The notes under the pieces were generated by a model. The model worked only from the letters and a program-made list of their open reading frames with translations, was not told where the DNA came from and ran no database searches. A program made the position numbers and the translations under genes. Shown piece after piece: positions 9,550 through 18,966 of a DNA stretch of 64,000 nucleotides. Where the stretch lies: assembly GCA_029232285.1 (NCBI GenBank), contig JAOXFI010000021.1, positions 17,098 to 81,097 of the forward strand, read 5' to 3'. Source of the DNA: Agmasoma carcini (nom. nud.). Its lineage: Eukaryota > Microsporidia > Thelohaniidae. The first letter of the stretch is position 1. Every line of letters begins with the position of its first letter.

Positions 9550-9662
9550 TACGGCCATATCTACTGTAAATTACCAGTACTCATCAGAACACTGAAGTCA
9601 AGACAGTACGAGCTTAATTAAGTACTAAGACGAGCGATCACTTGGGAACATTAAGTGCTGTA
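9550..9662 (+). rRNA. 5S ribosomal RNA
   Basis: A stretch of about 113 bases with the layout of eukaryotic 5S rRNA. The 5' end TACGGCCAT pairs with the 3' end GTGCTGTA to form helix I. Loop-B/C wording CATCAGAACACTGAAGTCAAG corresponds to the usual GATCACCGAAGTTAAGC. The internal promoter A box region GAGCTTAATTAAGTACT matches the common AGCTTGGTTAGTACT, and GACGAGCGATCACTTGGGAA matches GATGGGTGACCACCTGGGAA. Six T residues follow immediately, as expected of a Pol III terminator. It stands alone between the first MscS gene and transposon debris. It is diverged, so a decayed copy cannot be excluded, but the terminal helix and terminator are intact. Ends are good to a base or two. Confidence 0.88.
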
Positions 9663-9668
9663 TTTTTT
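9663..9668 (+). terminator. Pol III terminator of the 5S gene
   Basis: A run of six T directly after the 3' strand of 5S helix I, the normal RNA polymerase III stop signal. Confidence 0.75.
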
Positions 9669-9889
9669 GTCACTGTAATTTTTACGAAATTTAACATGAA
9701 CTTATTTTGGTATAATTAATAGCCAACGAATAGGAATACTTATAATTTAATAAGAGAATATTTTCAATTTATTTTTATTATTTGGTTTATCCAAAATTAA
9801 ACGTTATATTATGTACGAAAATTAACTGTTAATTTTAAATTTTTTATATTTGTTAAATGTTGTAACTAATTTAGATAAATATCTTAAGC
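9669..9889. other. Spacer after 5S rRNA
   Basis: AT-rich DNA with no gene or repeat recognised. Confidence 0.4.
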
Positions 9890-10140
9890 TTTGCAAAGGC
9901 TAGTTCAAGTGTTGGGAATTTGTTAATCTTTCTCACTCTAAAGAAATTTGTTTACAGTTGATAAACAGGTGTCCTTTCATCATTGGCAAGGAAAGGTCAC
10001 TTCAAGATCTATAAGATGGTTGGTGTACTTAATAGTACTAAGCTAACTAACTAATATATATTCTTTAATGTTACTTCAGGATCTATAAGATGGTTATGTA
10101 CTTAATAGTACTAAACTAACTAATATAGATTCTTTAATGT
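9890..10140 (+). repeat. Dispersed LTR-like repeat with an internal 72-bp duplication
   Basis: It contains GGTGTCCTTTCATCATTGG, then a block with GATCTATAAGATGGTTGGTG, CTTAATAGTACTAAGCTAAC and ATTCTTTAATG. The block occurs twice in tandem (from about 9998 and about 10071). The same wording, diverged, is present at 42530-42720 (GATCTCAAAGAT, AGCTAGTTGGTGTGCGTAAT). It probably belongs to one mobile or LTR-derived repeat family; the boundaries are uncertain. Confidence 0.55.
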
Positions 10141-10334
10141 CACCATCTAGTTGGTTTAAGAAGACAATGATAATCATGTTCTTTTACGAAGTAAAAAAGT
10201 GTATAATTATTAATTTTTAATAATAGAATGTCTATTATTACACACTTAAAAAAACTTTTCTTTGGGATTGTTTTTATTTGATGAATCATTGAAATTTACA
10301 ACATTTTGAGTATGAATTAAGTATTTTATCAATA

Positions 10335-10487
10335 AAACAGTATTTATTACATATTGTATCATTCGTTAGATTAATATAATAAGCCCTTTTATATCAGTAC
10401 ATCATCTGAACAAAGCAGTATTTATTACATATTGAATGATTCGTAAAATCAAATATAATAAGCCCTTTTATATCAGTTCTTCGTCTG
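10335..10487. repeat. Direct duplication of about 77 bp
   Basis: Two adjacent diverged copies each carry CAGTATTTATTACATATTG, then ATAATAAGCCCTTTTATATC. A shorter echo of the second part (AATATAATAAGCCTTTTTA) is at about 18408. Confidence 0.75.
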
Positions 10488-11245
10488 TATGTATTGACTG
10501 TTTAGTAAAAGTTAGTTAGATTATTATTGGTAGAATGATAATTTTTAGCCACAACTATAATAAAGAGTCTGATTTGTTAAATAGACTTCTTCATATAATT
10601 TTGCTTCTTTATTTCAATTATTTTTATACATTCGAGCCTGTTATAATAAAATCAGGATTCGTTATGATATGAATAAGTTTTTGAATTATTATTTTTAATC
10701 ATAATCTATTATTTAGTTCTCAACCCAATAATAATTATTTCCTTTATATCTTAAGAAAAGTACTTTTATCTAACAGTGTAAACTTTTCTATATTTCCTAT
10801 TGACATGATTGGTGTTTAAATTATCTATTAATCAATCTATATGTTCATAAGAATCCTATGAGCTTTGTATCTTAAATAAAAATCAATATTTGGTCTATTA
10901 TAAATTTTATATTTAAGATATGATCACCTGTCAAGTCCAAATAAATTGAAATATGTAACATTAATTCCTTTGATCAATATAAAATATTAAAACTAATACA
11001 TCAATATGTCACATTGACTATTCCTTCCTCTTTTATTATGACGGTTTTTTAGTTCATGTCATATATACTGCCTATATAAACCCAATTTGTTGAAATATTC
11101 ATTGGGTCATTTAATAAAATTGAGAAAAAAATACACCATTGTCCAAAAAATGCATTTTATGGTAGTTAAAGTATTTATATAATGTTTAAAACACTTAGAA
11201 TAATAAAAACTGGTATATAAATGCATTAAAGGTTTAATATATTAA
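10488..11245. other. AT-rich spacer without recognised gene
   Basis: No frame of note in either strand. It probably contains transposon-derived DNA, but no domain could be read. Confidence 0.4.
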
Positions 11246-11367
11246 ATTTATATATAAGATACAATATTTATATATAAGATACAATATTTATATATAAGAT
11301 ACAATATTTATATATAAGATACAATATTTATATATAGGATACAATATTTATATATAAGATACAATAA
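11246..11367. repeat. 20-bp tandem repeat
   Basis: Six nearly perfect copies of a 20-bp unit ATATAAGATACAATATTTAT; one copy has a single A-to-G change. Confidence 0.92.
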
Positions 11368-11399
11368 ATATACTTTGTTATCTGTTTTGATAATAATTT

Positions 11400-11720
11400 A
11401 AAGATATTTTATTCCAAATTCTCTCAAATTCGTTAAAGACTTCATCACCATTTTACTTCTAAAGATGCTCAATTAAGTTTATTCTGGGTGATTATTTTGG
11501 ACATTTAAACTTCTCAATGTATTTTTGCATGATTGGAGAGTCTTGTTGAAAAACAAATTTATTTATTTATTTAAAATTTATTTTTTCATCTTTTCAAATG
11601 ATAATTCATTTGATTATAATATTTTTAAGCTCAGTAGGGTTTTCAAACAGTAACACACCCTTCTATATTGAGATGAACACTTGATCTATATTTGTTGTTT
11701 ATATCTTGATATTTTCTGCA
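11400..11720 (-). pseudogene. Tc1/mariner-type transposase relic
   Basis: The reverse strand of about 11400-11560 reads with few interruptions as a DDE transposase C-terminus. FQQDSPI corresponds to the usual FQQDNAP around the second catalytic Asp. SP-x-x-N-x-IEHL then corresponds to SPDLNPIEHLW around the third acidic residue, followed by VFNEFERIWNKI. Further upstream on the reverse strand (about 11620-11660), EGCVTV and KP resemble the G-R-V-x-V-W-R-K-P block before the catalytic core. Several stop codons and frame changes make it clearly dead. The N-terminal DNA-binding part and terminal repeats could not be identified, so the outer limits are approximate. Confidence 0.75.
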
Positions 11721-12465
11721 TATATCTGACACAGTACTGATAGCTAAATCTATCTTATCAAGTTTCAAATTTTGGCACCTAAAGCTAAAGGAAATCATTT
11801 GACTTTTATAAAATCTGATGCATGTTTACCCATTAACAAATATTTTTTAAATGCTTTATAAACACCTTTTTTGTAATTCCGTTTTTCCAACACTGTAAAT
11901 ACTTATAAATTATTTTGCTATTACTGAATTCAACTATACATATTATTGGTTGAAAATCTAACTTATGATATTTTTATTTTATTACGAGTGAAAAATAATA
12001 TATTTAACATCAATTTTATTTATTAGTGACCTTCCTTAAAATCAATGAACAATTCCTTTATTAAGAAAATAATAATTTTTATTTAATATTATAATATTTT
12101 TATGTTATTATTCTACCTTTATTTGGATCAAGATCTATAATCTTGTTAATTTTGAAATTTTGTTTTTTCAAAATGCATTCTCTCTCGTCTGATTATTGTT
12201 ATTAAAGTATCTCTTTAGTAATACAATATCCTTAACTTAAACATCTAATTTATTAAAATTGTTATCTGGTGTTTTATCATATTATTATTATATTTTTAAA
12301 TGTTTATTCTTCATTTTCATCAATTGAAATAGAATTACAAAAAGGTTGAAAGTGATATCAGAATTAAAAGAATCTTCAGACAAATCATCCTTTATATTTT
12401 GTTAAAGCCCGAGTGTCTATGAAACAAATTAAATAGTGATTTGGAAGTCACATTATGAGATGTTA
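11721..12465. other. Probable transposon debris, unassigned
   Basis: Lies between two transposon relics. Weak coding-like periodicity is seen on the reverse strand, but no domain can be named. Confidence 0.35.
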
Positions 12466-12469
12466 TAAA

Positions 12470-12890
12470 TCCACCTTTAGATTTTATTCTTTTAAACACT
12501 TCCCCAGTCTTTGTTTAATTGTTCTTGGTTTTGTGGATGTCTTGATCTATTATATATTAATTCAACAATAATAAATCACTTACTTGTGAAAATTATATAT
12601 TTTTGTCAGAATGCAAGATTTTAGGTACTCCGTAGTGCATAAATTCTTATATTGGTTTTCTACACCACTTTTCGATCTCATAAGATATCCCCATGTATAT
12701 TTAGCATGATAACCACTATTATATTCCTTGTATCGATCGTATTTTGCCTTGAGGCACATTACTCGAAGTGGTTCAATTGTTTACATGGAGTTAAGTGTGA
12801 GCAACCAAGATGCGATCTACTATGTTCCTCATTCAAATTTGATTTAAAAATCTATTTCATCATAACAAAATATTATCACAATACCTGATA
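12470..12890 (-). pseudogene. DDE integrase (rve core) relic, retrotransposon type
   Basis: On the reverse strand, three blocks in order fit an integrase catalytic core. YKEYNSGYH and YTWGYL (about 12690-12750) match the region of the first Asp. YGVPKILHSDK (about 12605-12640) matches the Y-G-x-P-x-x-I-x-S-D-x-G block with the second Asp. RHPQNQEQLNKDW (about 12480-12530) matches the R-H-P-Q-T-Q-G-x-V-E block, where the usual catalytic Glu is not clearly preserved. The blocks lie in different frames with stop codons between them, so the element is inactive. The wording fits Ty3-like or Maverick-like integrases; no reverse transcriptase or polymerase was found nearby to decide. Confidence 0.75.
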
Positions 12891-13294
12891 GAAGTATAAA
12901 GAATGTGACTTTTGTAATCTTTAAAGTTTATATATCTTCTATTGATACATTTCTAATAAATTTTTATACCTTTTAAACTATTTATATTCACATTGTAATT
13001 GGAAATATTTCTCAAGTCTGATCAATTTATTTGTCTACAACATCTTTATTGAATACGAATATTGTAAAACACTTTCAATTCACAATAGGAAATATCTTAA
13101 AATATTATAATTTTGATTATGACGTAAAATTTAAATTTGTACCAAGTATAGTTTTTAAAAAATTAAATAACAACTGTAGACACATTATTTAGCTAAATAT
13201 TTAGTTCTATTGTAGTATAATTGCTTATGAGTTTAAAAAAATATATTTTGGCATTCCAAAAAGTGAAAGTATTGGAAACAACAATAATTTAATA
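12891..13294. other. AT-rich spacer
   Basis: No gene or clear repeat. Probably the upstream part of the decayed integrase element. Confidence 0.35.
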
Positions 13295-13600
13295 TAACAG
13301 GGTATACTTAACTAATTGATTATCTCCAAGGTACAGATAACCTTGTTTATTCTTAGAAACAACAAATAATTTGACTATAACAGGGTATACCTAACTAATT
13401 GATTATCTCCGAGGTACAGATAACCTTGTTTATTCTTAGAAACAATAAATAATTTGACTATAACAGGGTATACCTAACTAATTGATTATCTCCGAGGTAC
13501 AGATAACCTTGTTTATTCTGGGAAACTATTTTGCAGTCAATAGACATACACCCCTTCTTTGGGATTCGAAAATACAATGTAAATGGTGTGAAATCTAGCC
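13295..13600 (+). repeat. Three tandem 83-bp copies of a dispersed repeat
   Basis: Copies begin at 13295, 13378 and 13461, each with TAACAGGGTATAC, GATTATCTCC, GGTACAGATAACCTTG and TTTATTCTTAGAAACAA. After the third copy the sequence continues as TTTGCAGTCAATAGACATAC and CCCCTTCTTTGGGATTCG. Related wording (AACCCTGTTCATTATG, TAGTTTGTGATCGATAGATA, CTCGGGATCTC) occurs at 42530-42720, and weaker matches occur at 40250-40400 and 52790-52900. It is probably one dispersed, LTR-like family that here triplicated its internal segment. Confidence 0.8.
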
Positions 13601-14059
13601 CAAACACATCCTTAGGTTAATATCTTCAAAGTTTTGGTGTTATTATACTATTTTAAGAAATATATTCTGTTATTGTTATATTCTTATCATAATGTATGAT
13701 TGCTATCCTGCCATTCATATACTCATTATTGAATCTTATATTTGATATATTCTCTCTTTTATATTAATTTTGTTCTTATTATAACAAATTTTCTTAATAA
13801 TTATATTTAAACAATAAACTTATTTATTATAATTTGTTTAAAAAAGTATAATAACACAAATCTTATATTATATGATGAAAAAAACTTATTTTTAGCTTAA
13901 AATAAAACTACCTTGATAGTTCTTATATAAAATCTAGAACTATTTCAACTTAAATATATAAATAAAATCATTTTTAAAATTTTATCATTTTTATTAAATT
14001 ATTTGTTTATTTTCTAATAAAATTATTTAAAAAATTTAATTGTATTACAATTAAAATTA
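13601..14059. other. AT-rich spacer
   Basis: No coding or RNA signal recognised. Confidence 0.4.
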
Positions 14060-14296
14060 GTAAATTTGATTAACTAACCTTGTTAATTGATATTGACTAA
14101 CTTAACTAACCTTGTTAATTGATATTGACTAACTTAACTAACCTGACTAACTAACCTAATTAACTAACTAACCTAACTAACTAACTAACTAATCTGACTA
14201 ACTAATCTGACTAACTAACTAACTAACTAATCTGACTAACTAACTAACTAACTAAACTAAACTAACTAACCTGATTAACTAACCTAACTAACTAAA
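14060..14296. repeat. Minisatellite of CTAA / CCTAACTAA / CTGACTAA units
   Basis: It begins with two copies of a longer unit (CTAACCTTGTTAATTGATAT) and passes into irregular CTAACTAA and CTGACTAA units. It ends about 90 bases before the second MscS gene. Confidence 0.93.
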
Positions 14297-14384
14297 TATA
14301 TATTATATTATATTTATATCTTTATATTTTTATGATTTTAATTAAAACAAACAAAAATATATTAAATTATTTCAAATTTTAAGC

Positions 14385-16028
14385 ATGTTTGAGGAAGATG
14401 ATCTCAAGAAAAGTGAAAATGTTAGAAAAATATTATCTACAAACTTAGTAAAGGAAAGATCAGTACAAACACACAAACCATCAGCGAAATACATCCTTAT
14501 CAACCTTATAAATGCCATATTCGGTCTTATTGCTGCTTACTTCGTAAATGTTACCCAAGTTGTACCTAATCTGAAGGATTTGACCGAAGCAGGAAAGTCA
14601 AACATATATGAATTGCTTGTATACGCATTTCTTGGATTTGGTATTGTGTCTTTGTTTTTCTTCTGTGTATTTTTATTCATACATTTATCAAAAAAAGAAG
14701 TTTCAAAATCACACCTTAAGACTTTTTTAATCAATAACAGAAAACAAGTAACCTTTACATGTTTATTATTAATTATAACAGCTGTACTTTATTTATATGA
14801 GTGTAGAAATAACAATATTAGAGAAACTGAGGTTCAAAAGGCTATGACCAGATTTAAAATATCTTTTAGTGGATCTGATGATGATAAAGCCAAATATGAA
14901 GAAAAATTACTAAATGAGGTCATGGCCAAAAGTTTTCTTGATGAAATACAAGAAAAAGCCATTTCAATATCATTTGGTATTTCTTTTGTACTGATTTTGC
15001 TTTTATTAGAAAAATTTATTATTTCTCTTATTGATTTTACTTTAACCTTTAAGAAATATCTAAAAAGGGTTGATGAATGTGAAAAAGGCATTAAAGTATT
15101 GAATTTGATCAATTCTAAAATATCTGATGATGCACATGATGATGTTGAAGGTTTCCTTAAGAAAATATTTGTATATTTAAGCAATGATTCAAATTCAATC
15201 ACTAAACAAAGACTTTTAGAAATATTTGGTATGGATGATGGTGAAATGGTGTACAATCAAATAGAATCATTTGAATCAAAGAAAGACATGAGCATCACCT
15301 ATGATGACTTTGAAACTGCTTATTTAGGTATTTTAAGAGAAAAATACAGAGTTATGAAGTCTATTGAGTGTAAAAATCAGATTTTACTAAAAGTTTTATT
15401 AATCTTACACACTTTAGTATGGCCTCTTTGTGCTCTTATATTTTTTGGATCAGCATGGAACAAAGAAAAGGTTATGTTGATCATTTCTGGTATAGCTGGT
15501 TTTATTTTATCTCTAAGCTTTGTCTTTGGGCCTTTATTCTCAAATATGTTTGAATCAATAATTTTTATTTTATTTGTCAGACCATTTGATGTAGGAGACA
15601 GAATAATATTCAGATTTATTGAATATGATGTGTATGAACCTGGATTATTGTTTACAACGCTGTATAATAACAATTTATATAGAAATGTTCCTAATTTTAG
15701 TCTAAGGAAATCAATTATTACTAATTATAGGAAATCTAATAATATGGATGAGGTGTTTACAATCTATGCTGGTGTTAAGGAGTTTAAAGCTAAGAAGGAG
15801 GTGCTTAAAGAAAAGATAAGTGAATTTCTTGCTGATAATTCAAAATATCTTTCACAAAAATTTACATTTTTTGATTATAAAATGAGAGATAAAATGTTGA
15901 CAATTAATGTAAGAATCACCATCAATATCAGATATGTTGATACACCAAGGGTTAAGGCAAGAAGAGATTGGTTGTTTATTAAATTCTATGAAATATTGGA
16001 AGATGTTGAGCTTAAGACATTTAAATAA
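14385..16028 (+). CDS. MscS-family mechanosensitive channel, copy 2
   Basis: A 547-residue paralogue of the channel gene at 7789-9396, with the same order of parts. Hydrophobic spans lie near 36-56, 74-100, 117-137, 194-224, 339-357 and 363-398. An EF-hand-like block follows the fourth span (SITKQRLLEIFGMDDGEMVY, then MSITYDDFETAYLGILREKY). The pore/beta-domain signature is LSLSFVFGPLFSNMFESIIF plus FVRPFDVGDRI, and the C-terminal block is NVPNFSLRKSIITNYRKS. Several blocks are near-identical to copy 1 (YLGILREKYR, NMFESIIFILFVRPFD) while the N-terminus and inter-span loops have diverged, so the duplication is not recent. Strand and order suggest a former tandem pair split by transposon insertions. 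Membrane location and gating are unknown. Confidence 0.92.
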   Translation: MFEEDDLKKSENVRKILSTNLVKERSVQTHKPSAKYILINLINAIFGLIAAYFVNVTQVVPNLKDLTEAGKSNIYELLVYAFLGFGIVSLFFFCVFLFIHLSKKEVSKSHLKTFLINNRKQVTFTCLLLIITAVLYLYECRNNNIRETEVQKAMTRFKISFSGSDDDKAKYEEKLLNEVMAKSFLDEIQEKAISISFGISFVLILLLLEKFIISLIDFTLTFKKYLKRVDECEKGIKVLNLINSKISDDAHDDVEGFLKKIFVYLSNDSNSITKQRLLEIFGMDDGEMVYNQIESFESKKDMSITYDDFETAYLGILREKYRVMKSIECKNQILLKVLLILHTLVWPLCALIFFGSAWNKEKVMLIISGIAGFILSLSFVFGPLFSNMFESIIFILFVRPFDVGDRIIFRFIEYDVYEPGLLFTTLYNNNLYRNVPNFSLRKSIITNYRKSNNMDEVFTIYAGVKEFKAKKEVLKEKISEFLADNSKYLSQKFTFFDYKMRDKMLTINVRITINIRYVDTPRVKARRDWLFIKFYEILEDVELKTFK

Positions 16029-16112
16029 ATAGCTACATCATTATTTTTGAATTGTAATATATAACTAACTAATTATATATATAAATATTACTATCATTAA
16101 TATATTTATATT

Positions 16113-16232
16113 TATTTTCTATCTAATTGCAAATCCTTTATATCAATGCTAAATAAATACAACTATATATCAATTTTCATATATATTTGTAAGTTGATAT
16201 GAATTATTTACAATTAGATAGAAAACTGAATA
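16113..16232. mobile_element. MITE-like inverted repeat
   Basis: About 31-base imperfect arms: the left arm begins TTTCTATCTAATTGCAAAT and ends ATATCAA; the right arm begins TTGATATGAA and ends ACAATTAGATAGAAA. Roughly 55 bases lie between them. There is no coding capacity. Related arm wording recurs at 18005-18250 and near 51238-51290, pointing to a small non-autonomous dispersed element. Confidence 0.65.
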
Positions 16233-16499
16233 TTACTATAAATAGTTTTTAAAGTGATTAAATAATGCAATATAATTAAAATCATTGTTAAGGTTTTGTA
16301 TTATTGTAAATGACTTGCTTTAAAAGATATTTTAAATGTCTTAATCACCGTATTATAAATTTATAAAATATAAATAAAGCTAAAACTAACACTAAATATA
16401 TTGTATAATACATATTAATATTATATTTTAATAACATAAGTAATACTTTTACCAATTAATAAAATTTATTATTAAAAAAATATAAAAATTTTCTTAAAA
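16233..16499. other. AT-rich spacer
   Basis: Nothing recognised. Confidence 0.4.
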
Positions 16500-16605
16500 A
16501 TTTTACCCACCAGATTACAATCTCAACTTTAGTAAGATCGTGATGCGTACCCTGGTGAAACTAATTATGAGCTTTAAGTTCAGAACCATTTATAATTCAA
16601 CATTA
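16500..16605. other. GC-raised island, possible structured RNA
   Basis: An isolated stretch of higher GC in an AT-rich spacer. CACCAG near 16509 is complementary to CTGGTG near 16551, and GAGCTTTAAGTTC near 16568 is self-complementary. It does not fold as a tRNA by eye, and I could not match it to SRP, RNase P, U2 or U3 RNA. The function and strand are unknown. Confidence 0.25.
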
Positions 16606-16862
16606 TTATTATTATATCACTTATGTTATATCTTATTTATAACCGTAAACCTTCTTTATATTATCTAAGATTGGTTATATGATAGAGTATTAAATATAAT
16701 ATTATATATCTAATACCTTTATACTATATAATACTTGACTATACCTTCTAAATATTAAACTTATGATCTGATCAGCTAAACTTAAATAATTAGATCAAAA
16801 TATGTTAATTTTTTAAAACAAAGTTTCATATCTATTTATTATCATCTACAACTCGAAAAACA

Positions 16863-17954
16863 ATGTTATTTTTATGGTATGCAACTGCTGAGCTATCACA
16901 TAACATGCTTACAGTCACTAACAGGCACAGAGAGAAGAGAAACTTAAATGACTTACAAATAGACCAAGATATGCAGAGCATGAGCGAATCACAGGCTTCA
17001 TACATGTGTAAGAACAAAGTACTAACACACGAAAATATTTTAGGAAACAAAAAACTTAACAATTTTAAAAGAATCGCTGAAAATATTGCTAAACAAGAAA
17101 GTGATGACTATGAAAGCGTCTTTAAAGTATGGCACGATAGTTATGAACATAAAAAAAATATATATGGTGATTTTGATATCACAGGAATAAGTTCATGTAG
17201 AGATGAAGATGGCAATAGATATTGGGTTCATATGTTTGGTAAGAAGAAGGAAGATACCCTAAAAGATCATAAAACAACATCTACAGCAATTCAAGAACCT
17301 AAAAGACTAAATTATAACATTTCGGATGGCTTGGGTGAAACCTGTAAAAATCTTGAAGATTGTAAACCTGGTCAAATGTTGCAACCACAAATATTTGATG
17401 GAGACTTGGGCGTAAATAGAAACATATCTGAGTCTAACATTAGCAGTGATAGTAATGACACAAACAAAACAATAACAAAGACGAGTTTTGTTTATAAGAC
17501 TGTATACATAGATAACGATTCTTCAACTGCTTCTAATCAGCATATACCATTGCAACATAATGAAAATGATAGTAGCAAAGCTAGTACTGATACTGTAACT
17601 TCAACTATCAGTATATCATCAGTAAAACAGAGTACAAATCCTCTTCCTAAGATACTTGAGCCAAGTATTGCTACACAAAGTACTAGCTCAGGCACTTTTA
17701 GTTCTATATCAAAGTTGGATGACACTAAAACATCATCAGCATCGAAGGAAGTTGAAAATATTGTTAATGAAATACCAGAAATGCTTAAGAGAATGAAAAA
17801 AGAGATTTTAGAGGAGATTAAAGGAAATAACGTGCCAAAAAAGCAGAATGATTTTGATCTTAAAGAAATTGTTGAAGAAGCTGTAAACAGGGCATTAGAA
17901 AGTGGAAATACGAGAGGTGTTGAAATTGGTTCTTCATTTAATATTGAGCCATAA
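16863..17954 (+). CDS. CAP/SCP-domain protein, probably secreted
   Basis: Residues about 15-135 form a CAP (SCP/TAPS, PR-1-like) domain. The first helix reads VTNRHREKRNLNDLQIDQDM (family H-N-x-x-R). LTHENILGN, then RIAENIA, match the second conserved block; WHDSYEHKKNI matches W-x-x-S-x-x-H-x-x-N-I; and a closing YWVHMFG strand follows. About 190 residues of Ser/Thr-rich low complexity come next (SSTASNQHIP, SISSVKQST), then a charged helical end. CAP proteins are usually extracellular. The first residues MLFLWYATAELS are only a weak signal sequence, and no upstream ATG is available in frame. The Ser/Thr-rich stretch would suit O-glycosylation if it is exported. A role at the parasite surface is inference. 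Confidence 0.8.
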   Translation: MLFLWYATAELSHNMLTVTNRHREKRNLNDLQIDQDMQSMSESQASYMCKNKVLTHENILGNKKLNNFKRIAENIAKQESDDYESVFKVWHDSYEHKKNIYGDFDITGISSCRDEDGNRYWVHMFGKKKEDTLKDHKTTSTAIQEPKRLNYNISDGLGETCKNLEDCKPGQMLQPQIFDGDLGVNRNISESNISSDSNDTNKTITKTSFVYKTVYIDNDSSTASNQHIPLQHNENDSSKASTDTVTSTISISSVKQSTNPLPKILEPSIATQSTSSGTFSSISKLDDTKTSSASKEVENIVNEIPEMLKRMKKEILEEIKGNNVPKKQNDFDLKEIVEEAVNRALESGNTRGVEIGSSFNIEP

Positions 17955-17999
17955 ACTTAATTGAATAATAAAATAGAATAAAAATGATTAATAAATAAT

Positions 18000-18250
18000 A
18001 TTTTGATAATATAGGATTTATCTATCTATTTACAAGTGTTTCATATCAATGTACAAATAATTTCAATTTAATATTATATCCTATCTATTTATAAGTGTTT
18101 CATATCAATGTACAAATAATTTCAATTTGATATTATTTCCTATCTTTTTGCATACTTTCATAGTAATAAATAAATTATTGAATAAAAAATATATTTGTAA
18201 ATTGATATGAAGATGTTCACGTATATGTGAAAAGTTTGCAATTAGATAAA
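18000..18250. repeat. Direct and inverted copies of a MITE-like motif
   Basis: Two direct copies of a unit containing ACAAGTGTTTCATATCAATG and ACAAATAATTTCAATTT (near 18030 and 18090). About 70 bases on, the inverted form TTTGTAAATTGATATGAAG appears, with AATTAGATAAATAAA at the outer edge. This relates the stretch to the inverted repeat at 16113. Confidence 0.55.
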
Positions 18251-18635
18251 TAAATTTTATATTATTATTGCTTAGATATTTTACTGTTATTCCGAAGTTA
18301 ACAACCTAAAAACATATACTCTCATATTTTATCTATAAATCAATTATATATTTTCTAAAATGTAAAAAAACATAATCATTAAAGCTTAGAAAAATGATAT
18401 AAATTTAAATATAATAAGCCTTTTTACCACATATTGATATCATTATATTTAACTATAAACATAATAAGTTTTATTTTACGAATTATATCATTTTTAATAT
18501 TTTTATAAAAAATTAAACTAAAATAATAATAACTGATAGGAAGCCTACATATTCTAAATCAAATCTTATAAAATGTAAAAACTTTTTTTATTACATCATA
18601 TTTGAATTTTGATCAAAAGAAAGAAAATAAACTAA
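18251..18635. other. AT-rich spacer
   Basis: No gene seen. It contains a short match (AATATAATAAGCCTTTTTA) to the duplicated unit at 10335. Confidence 0.4.
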
Positions 18636-18639
18636 TCTG

Positions 18640-18870
18640 ACATAATCTGACATAATCTGACATAATCTGACATAATCTGACATAATCTGACATAATCTGA
18701 CATAATCTGACCTAATCTGATATAATATGACCTAATATGACGTAATTCGACCTAATCTGACTCAATCTGACTAATCTGACTCAATCTGACTAATCTGACC
18801 TAATCCGACCTAATCTGACATAATCTGACCCTATCTGACCCTATCTGAACTTATCTGATATAATTCCACC
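18640..18870. repeat. Minisatellite of CATAATCTGA units
   Basis: It starts with about eight perfect 10-bp CATAATCTGA copies, then degenerates to CCTAATCTGA, CTCAATCTGA and CCTATCTGA. It ends about 100 bases before the next start codon. Confidence 0.95.
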
Positions 18871-18966
18871 ATAACTAACTAATCGAAATAAATAAAAAAT
18901 ATTATTTCAAAAATAAGAAATTTCCTTTAAAATAATATTTGAAAATTTTTTTGTTAGAAATAAAAA

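Noticed and set aside
12652..12888. 78-residue + strand open frame
   Set aside because: It runs antisense through the decayed integrase core, has no family match and no start context. It is a chance frame.
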